Positions 39,301 through 54,300 of a DNA stretch of 64,000 bases are shown piece by piece; positions within the stretch are counted from its first letter, which is position 1, and every line of letters starts with the position of its first letter. This DNA is from Dillenia suffruticosa (taxonomy: Eukaryota; Streptophyta; Magnoliopsida; Dilleniales; Dilleniaceae), in the NCBI GenBank assembly GCA_033439265.1, contig JAVTVX010000002.1, positions 17,573,674-17,637,673 of the forward strand. Direction: 5' to 3'. A program made the position numbers and the translations under genes. Under the pieces are notes generated by a model that saw only the letters and a program-made list of their open reading frames with translations, was not told the DNA's origin and searched no databases.

Positions 39301-42300
39301 CAAAATAATGTAAATTCAGGAGGAAGCAGAAAAGTCTGCCTTAGAGAAAATTCAGTCTGCACTTATTGATGGGAAACCAGCACGATCAGTGTCCTTAACA
39401 GATTTTGAAAAGGAGGCTATCAAACATCTTTGTTTGCTCACCATGAAGCCAGTCATATATGTGGCAAATGTGGCAGAGTCTGATCTTTCTGAGGCCGGAA
39501 ATAATCCTTATGTAAGCGAAGTGGCCAGCCTTGCATCTGAGTTGCAATCTGGACTAGTAACAATCTCGGCCCAGGTACCACAACACTTCTATAAATTTCT
39601 TTTACATGTTAACCTAGATTTCAGTTAGCAGGCGTATAAGCTTTGGATAGCTGAGAAAGTTGACTATCATCTTCAACTTAAGATCTGCATGGTCTCATTC
39701 AAAACTAGGGGTCTATTGTGTTATATGCATTGTGAGATGCATTTGCAGCTCATCCTATGAGCAAATATGTAGTCCAGAACAAGGTGAAAGAATTATGTGT
39801 TTCCTTAACAGGGTGATGAAGTAAATGCACTTTAATATCTAGCAAGTTTTAGATTCCAACACAATTTTATTTGAGGAATTATCTCATATTTTAGCTGCTA
39901 TATTTAATTTTAGTTTTAACTCAGAGTTGAGGACCGATAGATCTCATTTCATGGTGTTGAATTGCTTAAGTAAAATATTTATAATGAGAAATCTGTTGAC
40001 ACATATGGAAACTTATGTTTGTCTTTGCTACAATTTCCTTTTTTTTTTTAATTTGTCATGCTTTGTAGCTTCCTACTTTGTCTAGATTTACTACATTCCC
40101 TTTTCTACCCGTACCATTCTGCATTGCTGCCAACATTTGATAGTATTCTTTTTTGTCTCTCTTTAAGTGTTGGGAGAGAATCTTCCCTTAGATTTTGTTA
40201 TATGAAGGTAGTGAAGAATCTTAGTGACTTTTACATGACATAATGATTTCCTTCTATATATGGGAGGAATTTGTTCTTGATTTAAGGAAATGTCTCAATT
40301 CTAGGCTCTTATACTCTGCTAGGTAGTGAGATTTGTTTTCTGTCTTTTGATGCTCTTCTTTTCGAGCAGTGTCTTTTATGTTTTATATTCTTGCTCTTTG
40401 TTTTCATAGAACAATTAGATCTTGTCTAAAATGCACGTTGCAATTTATAATATTTAAAAGAATTTTTTATTCTCCATTTGCTGGAATCTCCGTCTTGTCC
40501 AATTCTGGAAATCTATATCATTCCCCTAGGAGGAAAAACTTGGATCCTTTGGATCTTTTCAAAATCATAAGCAAATTTGGAATAATTTCCCCTTAGTCTA
40601 ATTCATTGTGCTTTCAACATCCCGCTTTGTAGGTTGAGTCGGAGCTTACTGAGCTTCCATATGATGAAAGAACTGAGTACTTGAAATCTCTTGGTGTTTC
40701 TGAAAGTGGCCTTGGAAATCTTATTAGAGCAACATATGGCCTTTTGGGTCTTCGTACTTACTTTACCAGCGGTGAAAAAGTACGTAAATGATAATATTAA
40801 TTTCCTTTTAATAATTATTGTTTAGTAAAAATGAAATGTCTAACTAATTTCCATCTGGTATGTAGGAATCAAAAGCATGGACTATTCTTGCAGGTTAGTT
40901 CTGGGGTTGTTTGATTTCATTATTGTTGTGCAACTTGATAGAGGGCTACAAACATTGAGATGGTCCCCTCCGCCAAATGTGGCTGCGAATCGCATTTGAT
41001 TGAAATAAAACATTGCTTGGACTTCCTTTTTGTGATACATCACTTTTCATTTTTATGCAAGTGGATGTGGGGCATATTGACTTCATATCTTTTTGTGTAG
41101 CCTGCAATTTTATGGTCTCAAGGATGTTATCATTTTTGCCTTTTTGTTGATTTAGGAATGACTGCACCTCAAGCTGCAGGAGTCATTCACTCTGACTTTG
41201 AGAAAGGTTTCATTCGAGCTGAGACAGTAAGTGAAATACTCTTTGAGCTTTTTTTTGGCTGTGTCATCGTTCTCTTCATTCCATTGAACCCAGAAATTTA
41301 AATGAATTAAGAAAATCTTTCATCGAGTTTGCAAGTAGAAAAAAATGTCTATGATCTTATCAGTTTTTCTCAGAGAGGTTCTTTAATTGGGGAGAGGTGA
41401 ATGTCAAATTTGTTCTGATGCTTTAAAAATAACTGAAGTGTTTACCTTTTGTTAGTTATAAAACAGTGGTTTTATAAAGTTGTTTCCAAACAAACTATGT
41501 TTTCTTAAAAAGAATCCTGTGAATTTTGTCCTACGAGTTCTTATGAATTCTTTCACTTACATTGCACATTTGTGGGGTACATTTTACATTGTAGTGCCAT
41601 CGAAGCATATTTTGTTGTAATGAGTGACATTCATAGGGGGAAATACTAATTTCAGGTGTCTACGGATGTATGTGTGAGTGCGTGTTTCTTCTGCTGGGGG
41701 GGGGATTTCATTTGTATTGAATATGCTGAAAATGAGTAGAGGCCAAACCCACAAATAATCTGATACTTAGGCGTATTTTCAAATAACCCGTTATAGTTAA
41801 TTACTCTTAAAGAAACTTTTGAAATAAAAGTCAATCAACCCCATAAATGGAAAGGGTTTGGATTCCATCCACTTAAAAGGTCATGTGTTGATGCAAGAGA
41901 GAGATGGTAACAATCATTTTGACACAAAATATGGGGTATTTTTTTTTGGTGAAAATTTCAGTTGATAGACAAAATTGGGGAAAAATTACCATCGGTGCAC
42001 AGAGAAGTCAAAGCACAAATTGGTTTATTGAAAAATGTTTGTTATTGAGAAATTTAATTTTTACCGGGGAGAGAAGAAAGACCAAAGTGAGTCACATACA
42101 CATTTGGAGGGTGCATTCGTATTTCTTACAAAAATAAGGGAGAGATTGGTTATGGAATATTAACATGGTCCAGTTTAGGGGGGCATATTGAGACCTATTT
42201 CAGAAGAGAGATAATTGACTGTATTAAAAGTTCATGAAGCTCTCTGAAAATAAGTTTATAATTGATGAAGTTATTTGTGATTTTGGCCTTATATTTACAA

Positions 42301-45300
42301 TTTTTGGATTCTGAATAAATAAACTTGATTATTAGAAAATATGTTCTCATTGTACTTGAAATCAACTTTTATGTAGCTTAACTTAATAAAAATGGATTTC
42401 CACTACTAGATGAGGAACTTATCTTCATTTCTACTTAATGTATAACTGGACATTTCCTTGTGGGCCCCATGATCATGGTGAAGAACTTTCAAGGTTAGCT
42501 GCAAGATGCATCCATACGATGGAAGTATACAAGGAGATCGGTTAGGAGTTATTGTTAGCAATTGGTTAGGAAGTTTATCAGTTAATTGGTTTGTTTCTGC
42601 GGTAGTTATTTTATTTAGGTGGCTGTAGTTATCTCTATTTGTTTCTGTAGTAGTTATCTTATTTAGGCACTAGTTATCTTGATTTGTTTTTGTAGTAGTT
42701 ATCTTATTTAGACAGTAATTATCTTATTTATAAATTCTATTATTTTTAGGAAGTCTATTCTTAGTAGGAGTCCTATTCTATTATAGTTCCTAAGAACTCT
42801 ATTCAACCTATTTAAAGTGTATTATGATGAATAAGAAGCCAGTCAAATTTTTCTTAAAAATCGTTGGCAGTGAGCTTGTCAGGGGACAAGTTTTCTTAAC
42901 AACAACCATAGGGTCTAAAAGGCGAAGAACTCTAGCAAAGGGAAAGAGGACTTTCCTGTGAGTCATCCCAGGACTAGATCCTACGCACAAACACATATCA
43001 ATTTGGTATCAGAGCCACAAATCATTGATGACACTACAGACTTGCCAAGCTGAATGGATGTGTTCATGAGAAATATCGAACCGAGGCTGTCTATGGTGGA
43101 GGACCGTCAGCAATCCAGCGAAAAGATGGCACTGCAGCACCAGAAGGTCATGAACTTGCAGGAGGAGGAGATTCCACGAGAGCTAAGTGGTGCAATAAGA
43201 ACAACGAAGTGGGGAGCAACACCCACACCTTCACCCACCAAAGGGAGGAGAGAAGTGTTGGGCAAGCACGAGGGACTACTGTTCCCTGGTATTCTAAATT
43301 AGAATTTCCTTCATATGATGGTACTAATGATACTTTGATTTGGATCCATAAGTATGAGGAGTTCTTTGAAAATCAGCGGACGCCTAAAGGGGAGAAGGTA
43401 GGGCTGGCAGCATTTCATCTTAATGGGAAGGTATGGCTGTGGTTTTATAAGGTGAAGCTAGAGGGGGCGGGTATGGATTGGGAGGCATTTACAGAGCAAT
43501 GCCACCTGAGGTTCGGTTCTCCTATGAGCATCAACCCCCAAGGCCAATTGGCCAACATAAAATAAATAGGAATGGTGGAGGATTATCAGTAGTTCCAATT
43601 TTTGCTGGCCCGCACCACGGAGCTCATCGCAAAGCAGCAGATCAACCTATTCACTGCTGGTCTAATGGAGGGGCTGCAGCTGGAGGTAGAATTGCAGCAA
43701 CCCACCAACCTAGAAGATACTATGAATTTGGCCTGCACTCATGAAAAGAAACAGTGGAGCGGCCAGACTGATTTAGGGGGAACCATAGGGCCGCCCTTGC
43801 TTGGAGCAGTCTGAAAACAACAAACCAAAGGGACAGCTACAGGAAAGGAAATTCTGGAGGGACAGCTGCAGGAAAGGGAAATTCTAAGGCAGAATCTGGC
43901 ATGAACATGCCTTTTTTTAAGAAATTTACTAACGCAAAGATGGATGAATGAAGGACATGGGGGCTTTGCTTCAATGGTGATGAAACATTCTCTCGGGGAC
44001 ATAGATGCAAGAAGTTGTTTTGTTTTGGGTAGAATTAGTAGAGTCCGAAGAAGAGGATGAGAGAGGAGGCTTTTTAGGAGTTTCTTGATGACTTTGAGAT
44101 GACCTATCCTGAATTCGAGTTTGAGGGGAAGTAATGATATACAAGATGCATTCGTAGGGAGGAAATTAGTATACAATGAGATTAGTTAGGAAGTTTATCA
44201 ATAATTGGTTTGTTTCCGCAATAGTTATCTTATTTAGACAGTAGTTATGTTATTTATGAAATCAATTAATTTTAGGAATCTATTCTTAGTAGGAGTCCTA
44301 TTTGTAATTCCTAAAAACTTTATTCTTAGTTTCTCAGTGAACGAGTTTTCTAAATAGCAACCATAGGGTCTAAAAAACGGAAGAACTCCAGCAAAACTTT
44401 CTTATGAGTCATCCAGTGACTAGGTTTTATGCACAAACACATGTCAATATATGAACTATACTTGCAAGACTGGGAAGAAGCCTGCATGTTTCTATAGTTG
44501 CATGATAAAAAGGTTATGAATTTTTGTTAATGATTAATTTGCAGAATAATTTCTAATTATCATATTTCAATACAAAAATTGTTATTTTACAACAACAAAC
44601 TGAGTCTTAATTTCAGATTTTGGGATTGACCGTTTGAGAGACCAATATAGGAGAGTGGAAAAAATTAATAAATAAATAAATAGAAGTAAAAAATAAACAA
44701 TAAAGTTAATGAAAGGAATTCTCTTACGTCATTCGTTCCTATCTAAAGTTATCTATTTAACTAAACTCATGACACTTAAATTTTTATGAATAACTTGCAT
44801 CCAGATTTGCAACGGTTTGTCCCGACGTTTTACTTAATCTGCTACATTTAAGATCTCGCTCCTCCTAACTTTGCAAATGTCCAATCCACCTTAAACGATA
44901 TTCTCTCATCCTATCCACAATTGAACTCATTCCCAACTTAATACGCATCTTTACATTTTTAATCCCATCTTTTCTAATTTTACTACACATTTATCTAAGT
45001 ATCTCTATTTCAGTTATACCTATTTTACACTTGTTATTTAATGGTACACTTGATGTTATACTATATTGCAGATCTTATTGCGATTTTATAAAACTTCTTC
45101 TTCAACAACAATAACAACAAACTGAACCTTAATTCCAACTGTGCTACAACTGTAATTAGAACAATTTATAGCATGACTAATTAGTTTAATTCCCATGTAA
45201 TTAGAACAATTTTGTATATCTCATTTATTTTTATATAGTGGTACAACTGTGCTATCCTTCCATGTTTTGGGCATTTTATTGATTTGCCTGATTTTGTTAC

Positions 45301-48300
45301 AACATTCCTATCTCTATTTTACTCAAAACACTTCCACACCTAAATAGAGATGTCATCAAATTCTATGGTTTTATTATTTTTCATTTTCTTTATGGCCTCT
45401 CTTATTTCAGGAAAACAAATTTTGTGTTTAAAATCCCCACAAGACTTATTATTTTATGTTAGAAAAAACTTTTTGTTAGGTTTTGATTATGTCAAACATT
45501 TATTTGATGTTAAATGTGATTGTTGAATTTTAAACTCGGAATATATAAATAAATAAAATACAGTTTAATGATTAAACTTTTACATTAAAAACATTGATAT
45601 TACCATTCAAAATTTGAACTGGGCTATGAGCAATTTATGTAACTTTTAATGAAACTTAAGAAGTCCTAGAAAAAATAATAGAAAAATGCATAGACAATTA
45701 AATTAAAGATCTTAATAAGAGATTTGAAATGAAATTAGGGCACCTATTTACAATCATAATTTGGGCACATTAACTTCTAATTTTTGGTTCGTTTTGGATA
45801 GGGAAAATTGCAATTTTGTCCTTGGACTCTGGGCTCAATACAAATGGGCCACTAAACTTTTTGTTTTTAATTTTTGTATGCAAACACCTCCCCTAACTAT
45901 GAAAAATAGTAAAATTAGTCCTTCTGTCAATATCCTTTTATTCTTTCATGAAGATAATTAAAAAAATTGAAAAGTAAATATATAATTTATTCATTTCCAA
46001 AATTAAAAAAACAAAAAATTCTAACACTAAGTCCTCCATCTTGTCTTTTTCTTTCCGTTCTCTCCCCCTGTCTCTATGCCTTAATCCTATGCAATTTCAC
46101 CAACCTTTGCCAGAAATTCTTGATTCCACCGCCTCCACAATGGACATTGCTGGTAAACTTAACTTTAATTGTTCTCATTGTTGTGAATATATTGTTATTC
46201 CCTACAAAACCAGTAAACTTCTCTCTCCACTATTTTGATCAAACCCCAAATCATCAAAGCCCTCAAATTAACAAAATCCCAATTCCAGCTGCATAATCCA
46301 ATCGCTTTACAACTCCTCAAAACATCAATAACCCTCTAAAATAAACCCTAAAGTTGAGAAATTGGAAACAAAACCCCAAATTTAAAGCTGAAAAAATTGA
46401 ATCCTATTACACAAAACCTATGAAAAAACCGAAATGATATGAAAACCCAAGATTGGATTTATTATGCAGTGATCAGATGCATATATATACCTTGATGAAT
46501 TTGGTGAAATTTAAGGAGAAAAATAACAAGGTACCTTTTGAGAAGAGAAATAGTGTGGGAGATCGAGTCAAGAAGAATAAGAGAGACAACATGTTTTGGG
46601 GGACCAAAAAATTTACAAGTATACAAGCATTGTTATTTGTTTAGAGGAGAGAAAAGGATGACCTTGATATGAGTCATAGTATAGGATCTAGTCAATGAAT
46701 ACTTTGCAGGTAATTTCTCTTTTCCCTTGCTAGAGTTTTCCCTCTCTTAGATCCTAGCTTTGACGACTAGGATCTTCTTTCGTAACAAGTTTTCTACTAT
46801 ACTTTTTTTTACATGAATTAGATTTATCTGTATTGATCATACTTTCTTTAAATAGATTTACTTTTTTATTGTTCCGTAACAAGTTTACAATATAATAGAC
46901 TTCCTAATAAAACAAACTCCTAAAATTATTTCTGTTGAAAATAAGCATGACAAGATCAATAAATCAAGATCACTGGCCTATTTCCCATGCCCAAATGGTG
47001 AAGCTGTCATGCCCAAGGAGTTGCACAAACAGGCCCAAAGAAGGGTCTTATTATGGCTCAAGAAGGGAGGGCCCAAGCCCTCCCCCAACAGCAAGTAACT
47101 AACGGTTGGAGAGAAGGCTCCAATGGCTAGTTTTACTAGCCGTTAGGGGCCCTCCAACAGCCAGAAATATGGCTGTTGGAGGGCCACTTTCTTTCCCCTT
47201 AAGTCCTCTTTTTCTTCCTATAAATAGCTAAGAGTATTGCCTTTGTTTCTCATGAAAAATGCTTCTATGCATTTGTACAAAAGTCCTTCCAATATCAATA
47301 AAAATCTGATTTTACTCGAATTATTTTTAAATTGTTTGTTTCAAATTTCAACATGGTATCAGAACGGGTGGGCTCTCCATCTCTCAACTTCAAAAAACAC
47401 CCTAAATGGGTTGATCTTCTTAAAAAATTGCCGAACTTACGTGAATCATTGCGCTCCTTATCAAATGAGCATGGTGAATCATCAAAATCCAGGAATCAAT
47501 GGAGGAAGGTGTACCGAGAAAGCTTCATCATTCAAGCTCTAACATCCTATCTTGAGATAAAGGCTCTTGTTCATAACACAAACGCATCCCAAATGGTGAA
47601 ACAACAAAGTCAAATTCTGAACAAAGAAGATGCCCTCAGCAAGCAACATCAAAAGGCTAAATACATAACACTTCAAACCAAAGCTCATAACTCTTTTTTG
47701 GGTGAATACACTGCTCTACAAACGGGGGTAAATGAGTACAAAGGGCTTCATGAATCAGCTCTAAAGGATCAAAATGCTGCCGTGCATTTTCAGAAATCCG
47801 GCCCTCAAAAAGATGCTCAACAAGGAAGATCTTATGCCTCGGTTGTAGCCGGAAGTGCAGTTCAATATGCTGTTCCTCAAGCAAAAGTAAATGACCATAA
47901 AAAAGGACTTCAACATTCAGCACACATAGGTGGTAATAATCAAATCCCTTCCACCTCTTTAAATTTAAAAAATTTTCTTATAAATTCGGGTATAGATTAT
48001 TACATGATTAGGGATAAAAGAATGATCAAGCGTTTTGAAAAACTTTCTAACCATAGGATTGTCCGAGTTGCCAATGGGCAAGATCTCGAAATGAAATAAA
48101 TTGGAGATATTGAAAATTTTGGAAAACTCACAAAGGCTTTATATGTTCCAAAACTCACTTCAAATCTCTTGTCCATTAGCAAAATCACAAACGATAAAAA
48201 ATGTAGAGTTATTTTTGATCCAAATTATGTCTCATTTCAAGATCTCAAGTCAAATCAATTGATTGGCAAAGGGTCTAGAAAAGGAGACTTATATTTTTTA

Positions 48301-51300
48301 GATCAAGAACAATGTGCACGTGCTGTCCACTTTAACGAAGATATTTCCCTTTGGCATGCACAATTAAGGCATCTATATTATCAAGCATTAAGATATCTCT
48401 TCCCAAATTTGAAAATTGAAAACAAACATCGTGAAGCATGCATATTGGGAAAAGAAACTTGGACTACAGATCTTATATTAGACATCACATACAATGCTCC
48501 ATTCGAATTAGTTCATTTGGACATATGGATCTCTGTCATTGTATCTCGTTTAGGGTATAAATATTTCATTACATTTATTGATAAAAAAACTAGATACACT
48601 TGGATATATCTTTTGCACACTAAGGATCAAGGTTTTGAAACACTTAAAAGCTATTTAAAATATGTGACTTAACCTTTATAATGCCAAAATAAAAGTTTTA
48701 AGGTCCGATCATGGTAGTGAATATACGAGCCACAACTTTGAGAATTTTGGTGATAATGACATCATTCATCAAATGTCATATGTTTATACACCCTAACAAA
48801 TGGAGTTGCTGAAAGAAAAAATAGACATATATTGAAAACGACTAGAGCCATGATGATCCATGTTAATGTCCCAAAGAAATTTTGGGATGACGCGGTTAAA
48901 ACCGTTGTTCACACTATAAATTTAATGCTCTCTCAACTCCTAAAGGGCTTATCTCCTCTAGAGCTTCTCCTAGGAAGAAAACCAAGAATATCACATCTTA
49001 GAGTTTTTGGATGTGTGTGTTATATTCACATTCCTACCCACTTTAGAGATAAACTAGATCATCGAGGAAAGAAATGCGTATTTTTAGGATATGACACATT
49101 CGAAAAAGGGTATATATGTTATGATCTAAAAACTAATAAAACATACAAATCTAAGAATGTGATATTTGTGGAAGAAGCACTCTATTTTGTAGAAAAGAAG
49201 AACATGAAGCTCCAAGAGAAGAAACTCAAACAAGCTCATGGGAATTCTTAGTTCCTCTTTATCAACCTCCTATGACCGAAAATCAAAGGGCTAACAAAAA
49301 TCCGCAAACAAATGAAGAAGGATCAAGCCATTCGGAGGAAGAATCATCAAATGATTCAGGGGGAGTTCAATAAATGGATAAGGCCGAATCTGAAGATAAA
49401 AATTTAGAAGAATTCAATGAACCTCCTCCTCAACTAAGAAGATCAACAAGATTTAGGCTTCCACTATCACAATGGATCAATCGCATATATCCTATTTATG
49501 ATTATTATACTACCTCTCATGTTTCTTTGAGCTATCAAGCATTTTTGAATGGTATAGATAAGGAGTTTGCGCCTAGGACATTCGAAGAATCTTCAAAAGA
49601 TCCAAGGTGGAGAAATGCAATGGGAGAGGAGTTGGAAGCTCTAACCAAGAATAGAATATGAGAGATCACCACACTTCCAAAAGGCAAGAAAGCCGTAAGA
49701 CGTAAATGTATATTTAAAATTAAGCACAAGAGTGATGGATCTATTGAGAGGTTCAAGGCAAGGCTTGTAGTAAAAGGATATACTCAATCTTATGGGATTG
49801 ACTACAAAGAGACCTATGCTCCGGTTGCAAAAATGAACATAGTTAGAGTGTTAATATCTTTGGCTGTAAATCATGGATGGAGCATGTACCAAATGGACGT
49901 AGTCAATACATTTCTTCAAGGGGATCTTGAAGAAGAAGTATATATGCAACTACCTCAACGACTTCAACAATATGAGAGAAAAGTATGTAGACTTCACAAG
50001 ACCATATACGGGTTAAAACAATTTCCTAGAGCATGGTATGCAAAACTAAGTCATGCCTTCCTTAGTGGTGGATTTTCCAAATGCAATAGTGATTACTCTC
50101 TATTTGTTAAAAAGAATGATGAAAAAATCACCATTGTATTAGTTTATGTAGATAATATTATTATCATAGGAAATGACACACACGACAGACTTAGAGAATT
50201 TTTGAAATAAAATATTTGGGAAGACTAAAGTATTTCTTAAGAATTGAACTAGCTTGTTGTTCAAATGGGCTAGTTTTATCCCAAAGGAATACTCTTGACC
50301 TTTTGCAGGAGACAGGAAAACTAGGAGCAAAGCCAGCTTGAAGTCCCGTCTCTACCTTTGGCTCCTTAGCAGATGATGATGAGCCATATGAGGATATAGG
50401 AAATTATCAAAGGTTTGTAGGAAGGCTAATCTATCTCACCGTTACAAAACCAGTTATCTCTTATGTCGTGAGTAGGGTTAGCCAACACATGCATGGACCC
50501 AAGAGGCAATACTGGAGAGCAGCTGAACGTGTGCTTTATTATCTTAAAGTTTCTCCCGGATTAGGAATATGGATGAAGAAGAATGGAAACTCAGAAATCG
50601 AAGGCTATTGTGATGCGGATTGGGCGTGAGACATCTTGGATTGAAGGTCTACTTCTGGATATTGCATGTTTGTTGGAGGAAACTTGGTTGCATGGAAAAG
50701 CAAAAAACATGTGGTGTCTTGTTCAAGTGCTGAAGCTGAGTATAGAGCTATGGCATTGGCTGCTAGTGAGATTGTTTGGTTGAAGGCCTTGGTGGAAGAA
50801 TTAGGATTTGAAGTTTCTACTCCTATTAAGCTTCATTGTGACAACCAGTCCGCCATTCATATTGCCACTAATCCCGTGTTTCATGCGTACAAAACACATA
50901 AAGGTAGACTGACACTTCATTCGTCAAAAGGAGGAAGAGAAGCTAATTACAACTCCTCATATTTATGGAAGACTACAACTTGCAGACATCTTCACTAAAG
51001 GAAGAACTGCAACTCATCTACAAGAAATAATGAGCAAATTGGGTACCATTGATATCTACGCACCTAACTTGAGGGGAAGTGTTGAAAATAAGCATAACAT
51101 GATCAAGATCACTGGCCTATCTCCCAAGCCCAAATGGTGAAGCTGTCCTGCCCAAGGAGCTGCACAAATAGGCCCAAAGAAGGGCCTTATTATGGCCCAA
51201 GAAGGGAGGGCCCAACCCTCCCCCAACAGCTAATAACTAGCTGTTGGAGAGAAGGCTCCAACGGCTAGTTTTACTAGCTGTTGGGGGCCCTCCAACAGCC

Positions 51301-54300
51301 AGAAATATGGCTGTTGGAGGGCCACTCTCTTTTCCCTTAAGTCTTCTTTTTCTTCCTATAAATAGCTAAGAGCATTGCCTTTGTTTCTCATGAAAAATGC
51401 TTCTATGCATTTGTACAAAAGTCCTTCAAATATCAATGAAAATCTGATTTTACTCTTGAGTTATTTTTAAATTGTTTGTTTCAAATTTCAACAATTTCTA
51501 ATATAAATAATTCCAAAATTAAGATAATTATTATTTTTAAAAAGATAACTATCAACTAAAATAAGAAAACTACTATTTTTCTAAAATATTTTTTTTTACT
51601 AAAATATCTTTTGAGAAGATCTCTTTCTAATGATATGCATCATATCATTACTCCCCTCCTACACAGAGAGTTTGTCCTCAGGTTCGAGTTTAGGATGAAC
51701 CTTCTCAAGTCTTCAAGAACTCCCAAGAAGCCTCCTTCCTTATCTTCTTCTTTGGACTTTCCAGAATTTCCGTTTCCTGCAGATTTAGAGTCGTGAGGAC
51801 ATACTTCCATAGCAAGATACTGCACTTGCGGACGCACAGTCACTTGCACACCAAATCATCAACAGATATCTCCATGAAAGAAAATTTGTGTCACAGTTCA
51901 CTTCTATTAAGACATCAATTCTCTTGTGATGAATGTATGAGCCAATTCTTCCTTCAGCAATAGCCTTGCTTGCTTTCTTTTCTGCATTTGCTAGGCCTTT
52001 CTTTCTAGGAATTCTGGTGCTTTAATGTCTCCTCCAGACTCTAATAGAGCCTTTTTGCAATCCATCATTTCTGCTATCCTGTCAATTATACTGACAACTG
52101 ATCCAATGTCACTGACTAAGGTGCTTAATGTCTTTTTGACATTGATTTGATCACTTCCATAAGTCGCTCCTTAGGCTGCTATGGAACACTTAACTTGCTA
52201 GAGACCAAGGCTAATGCATTTCCATGGTTTCTATCTCCAGCAATAAACTCAGTCAACAAGGGTGATGCTGACAACCCAGGAGTACCAATGGCAAGGGATT
52301 GAAGTGATGCTGGTGCACCACTTGATGCCATATTGAGTGGTTTTGCTTTACTCCTGAAGCTGGGGGGTACTTTCTAGGGATGACAATTCCTCCTTCCAGC
52401 AAACTGCTCCTTTCCTCGCCTTGGTTTGTAAGGGTGTGGTTGCTGCTCCTTACCTCTTGGATCTTGTTGCACCCTTGCAACCCTCGCGTAATCTTTTATA
52501 TCTGTGAGATCAATGCTGTCTGTTGTTGCTGTAGCAATTTCTTGTTTGACTGTTGGAGTTCGTCTACCCTAGCCAATCGCTGCTCCATTCATTGATCCAT
52601 TCGCTGCTCCAATTCCCTCATAATCTCTCCATTCGGCTAAATCATTTTTCAAAGTTTTCCATGATGGGTAGCTCTGATACCAAATTGATATGAGCTTTAA
52701 TACACGATCTAGGCAATGGATACTCTATGAGGAATTTCTCTCTTCCCTTGCTAGAGTTTTCCCTCTCTTAGACCCTAGATTTGATAGTTGGGAAGTTGTT
52801 CCCAAGCAAGTTTCTTACCATACTTCTTTTATGAGAATTACTCACCTCTTTATTGATCATACTCTTTTTAAATAGGAAAAATTAGAGTTTATACTATAAT
52901 AAACTAATTACTAAAAACAAACTTCTAAGATCATTTCTAATATAAAGAATTCTAAAACTAAAATAACTGTTATTTTTAAAAAGATAGCTATCAATTAAAA
53001 TAAGGAAACTAATATTTTTCTAAAATATTTACTTTTTACAAGTTTCTAAATATGTTTTTAGAAAATCTCTTTCCAATGATATGTATTTTTTAGAATAATT
53101 CTTTCTAATGATATGCATTGTGCAATCAGACTTTTTAGTCTTTAGTCTTCACCCTTCTCTCTATGTTTTTTCCCTTCATTCTTTTTTTATTATTTTTGAA
53201 AATCTCCTTGAGACAACAAGAGAGACATTTCATCAAACAGCTTCTCCATTTCAACAAAAGAGAGGTTTGATTGTGAGGGATAAGAGAGGGAGGAGGATGA
53301 GTTTGATTGAGTGGTTTGATGCATTAAGATAATGCTTGATACACAAATTCTCTCACTGCTAATGGAAAAATCGAACTTATTGAGAGCCAATCTCTACAAT
53401 TTGGGAATCTTCTCGAGTAGTTGAGCTTTTGCGCATCTAATCTTAATGTTGATCGCAATCATTATTGCCGTCGGTGCCTCTCAAAGCTCAACATCATAGC
53501 CATGAAATGCAGCTCTGTTCTTTAAATAGTAAAGATGGAGAGAGCATTTGGTAAAGGACTGAGATGTGAAATGAACTAGACCCAAATAAGGGCAACATGA
53601 AATCAAGAGATGCTTCTGCTTCACTCTGAGTCAAATTAATCAATGACTCAATCAACTACAAAGGAAGAGAGAGAAAAAAAATCAAATTTTGCAGAAAACA
53701 GTAAAAGAAAAAAATAAAGTTCAAATTAATCCATATGTCTTTGAATGGTGTGAGTGAAAGCTCACCCACGCATTTTGTGGAGTAGACTTCCATGCCATTT
53801 GACTTTGAAAAGCTGAATTCTGTTCTGGGAATTGCGAAATTACACTTATGAAACCCCAATTTTGAACCAATGTGTTTGTAATTGCTGAGAGGTGGAGAAA
53901 GTAGACGGTGAGTTCGATATGCAATAGACATTTTTGAAGTGTAAATCTGTAAGATCTTCAGATTTTTTTGCTTACTTGATAAGAAAATTCATCGAATTCT
54001 AAGGAATTCTATACAAATTTGAAAATGTATGAAGTAAAATTGAATTAAATTTTTGTAGAGAAAATTGGCATTTATTTTTTGGTTGTCCACCATATACTGA
54101 TGCATGTCTCAATTTAAGAAGAAGAAACAAAGGCAACATGGTGGGGGTGATTTTGAGTTTTGAGAAGTGTTAAATGATGGCGGTGGTTAGATTTCATGCC
54201 TGAGGAAAGAGAAACAGAGGTGGTGGTTATGGCGGATTGTGGTGAAAAGGCAGAAACTGATGGGAGAGAGGGGAAGCTGATCATGACGGTATGTTGCTTT

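Larger units (their letters stand above)
46665..53128 (-). mobile_element. LTR retrotransposon fossil (probably Ty3-gypsy), interrupted by a copia element
   Basis: Minus-strand element inside the MULE. The right LTR is about 52686-53128; the left is in two parts, 46665-46932 and 51499 to about 51645, split by the copia insertion. Both LTRs share TGATATGAG, TTCCCTTGCTAGAGTTTTCC, TTATTGATCATACT and TTTCTAATATAAA blocks. The reverse complement of a Met-tRNA primer site (GCTCTGATACCA) lies just left of 52686. The flanks are GACCT and GACTT, a 5-bp duplication with one mismatch. The internal region (51.65-52.68 kb) is short and has a gag-head-like block similar to that of the gypsy fossil at 43 kb. 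Heavily decayed, with no pol recognised. Confidence 0.75.

Noticed and set aside
43739-44176. Minus-strand 145-codon frame
   Set aside because: It is antisense to the gag end and right LTR of the gypsy fossil, with no recognisable protein signature.
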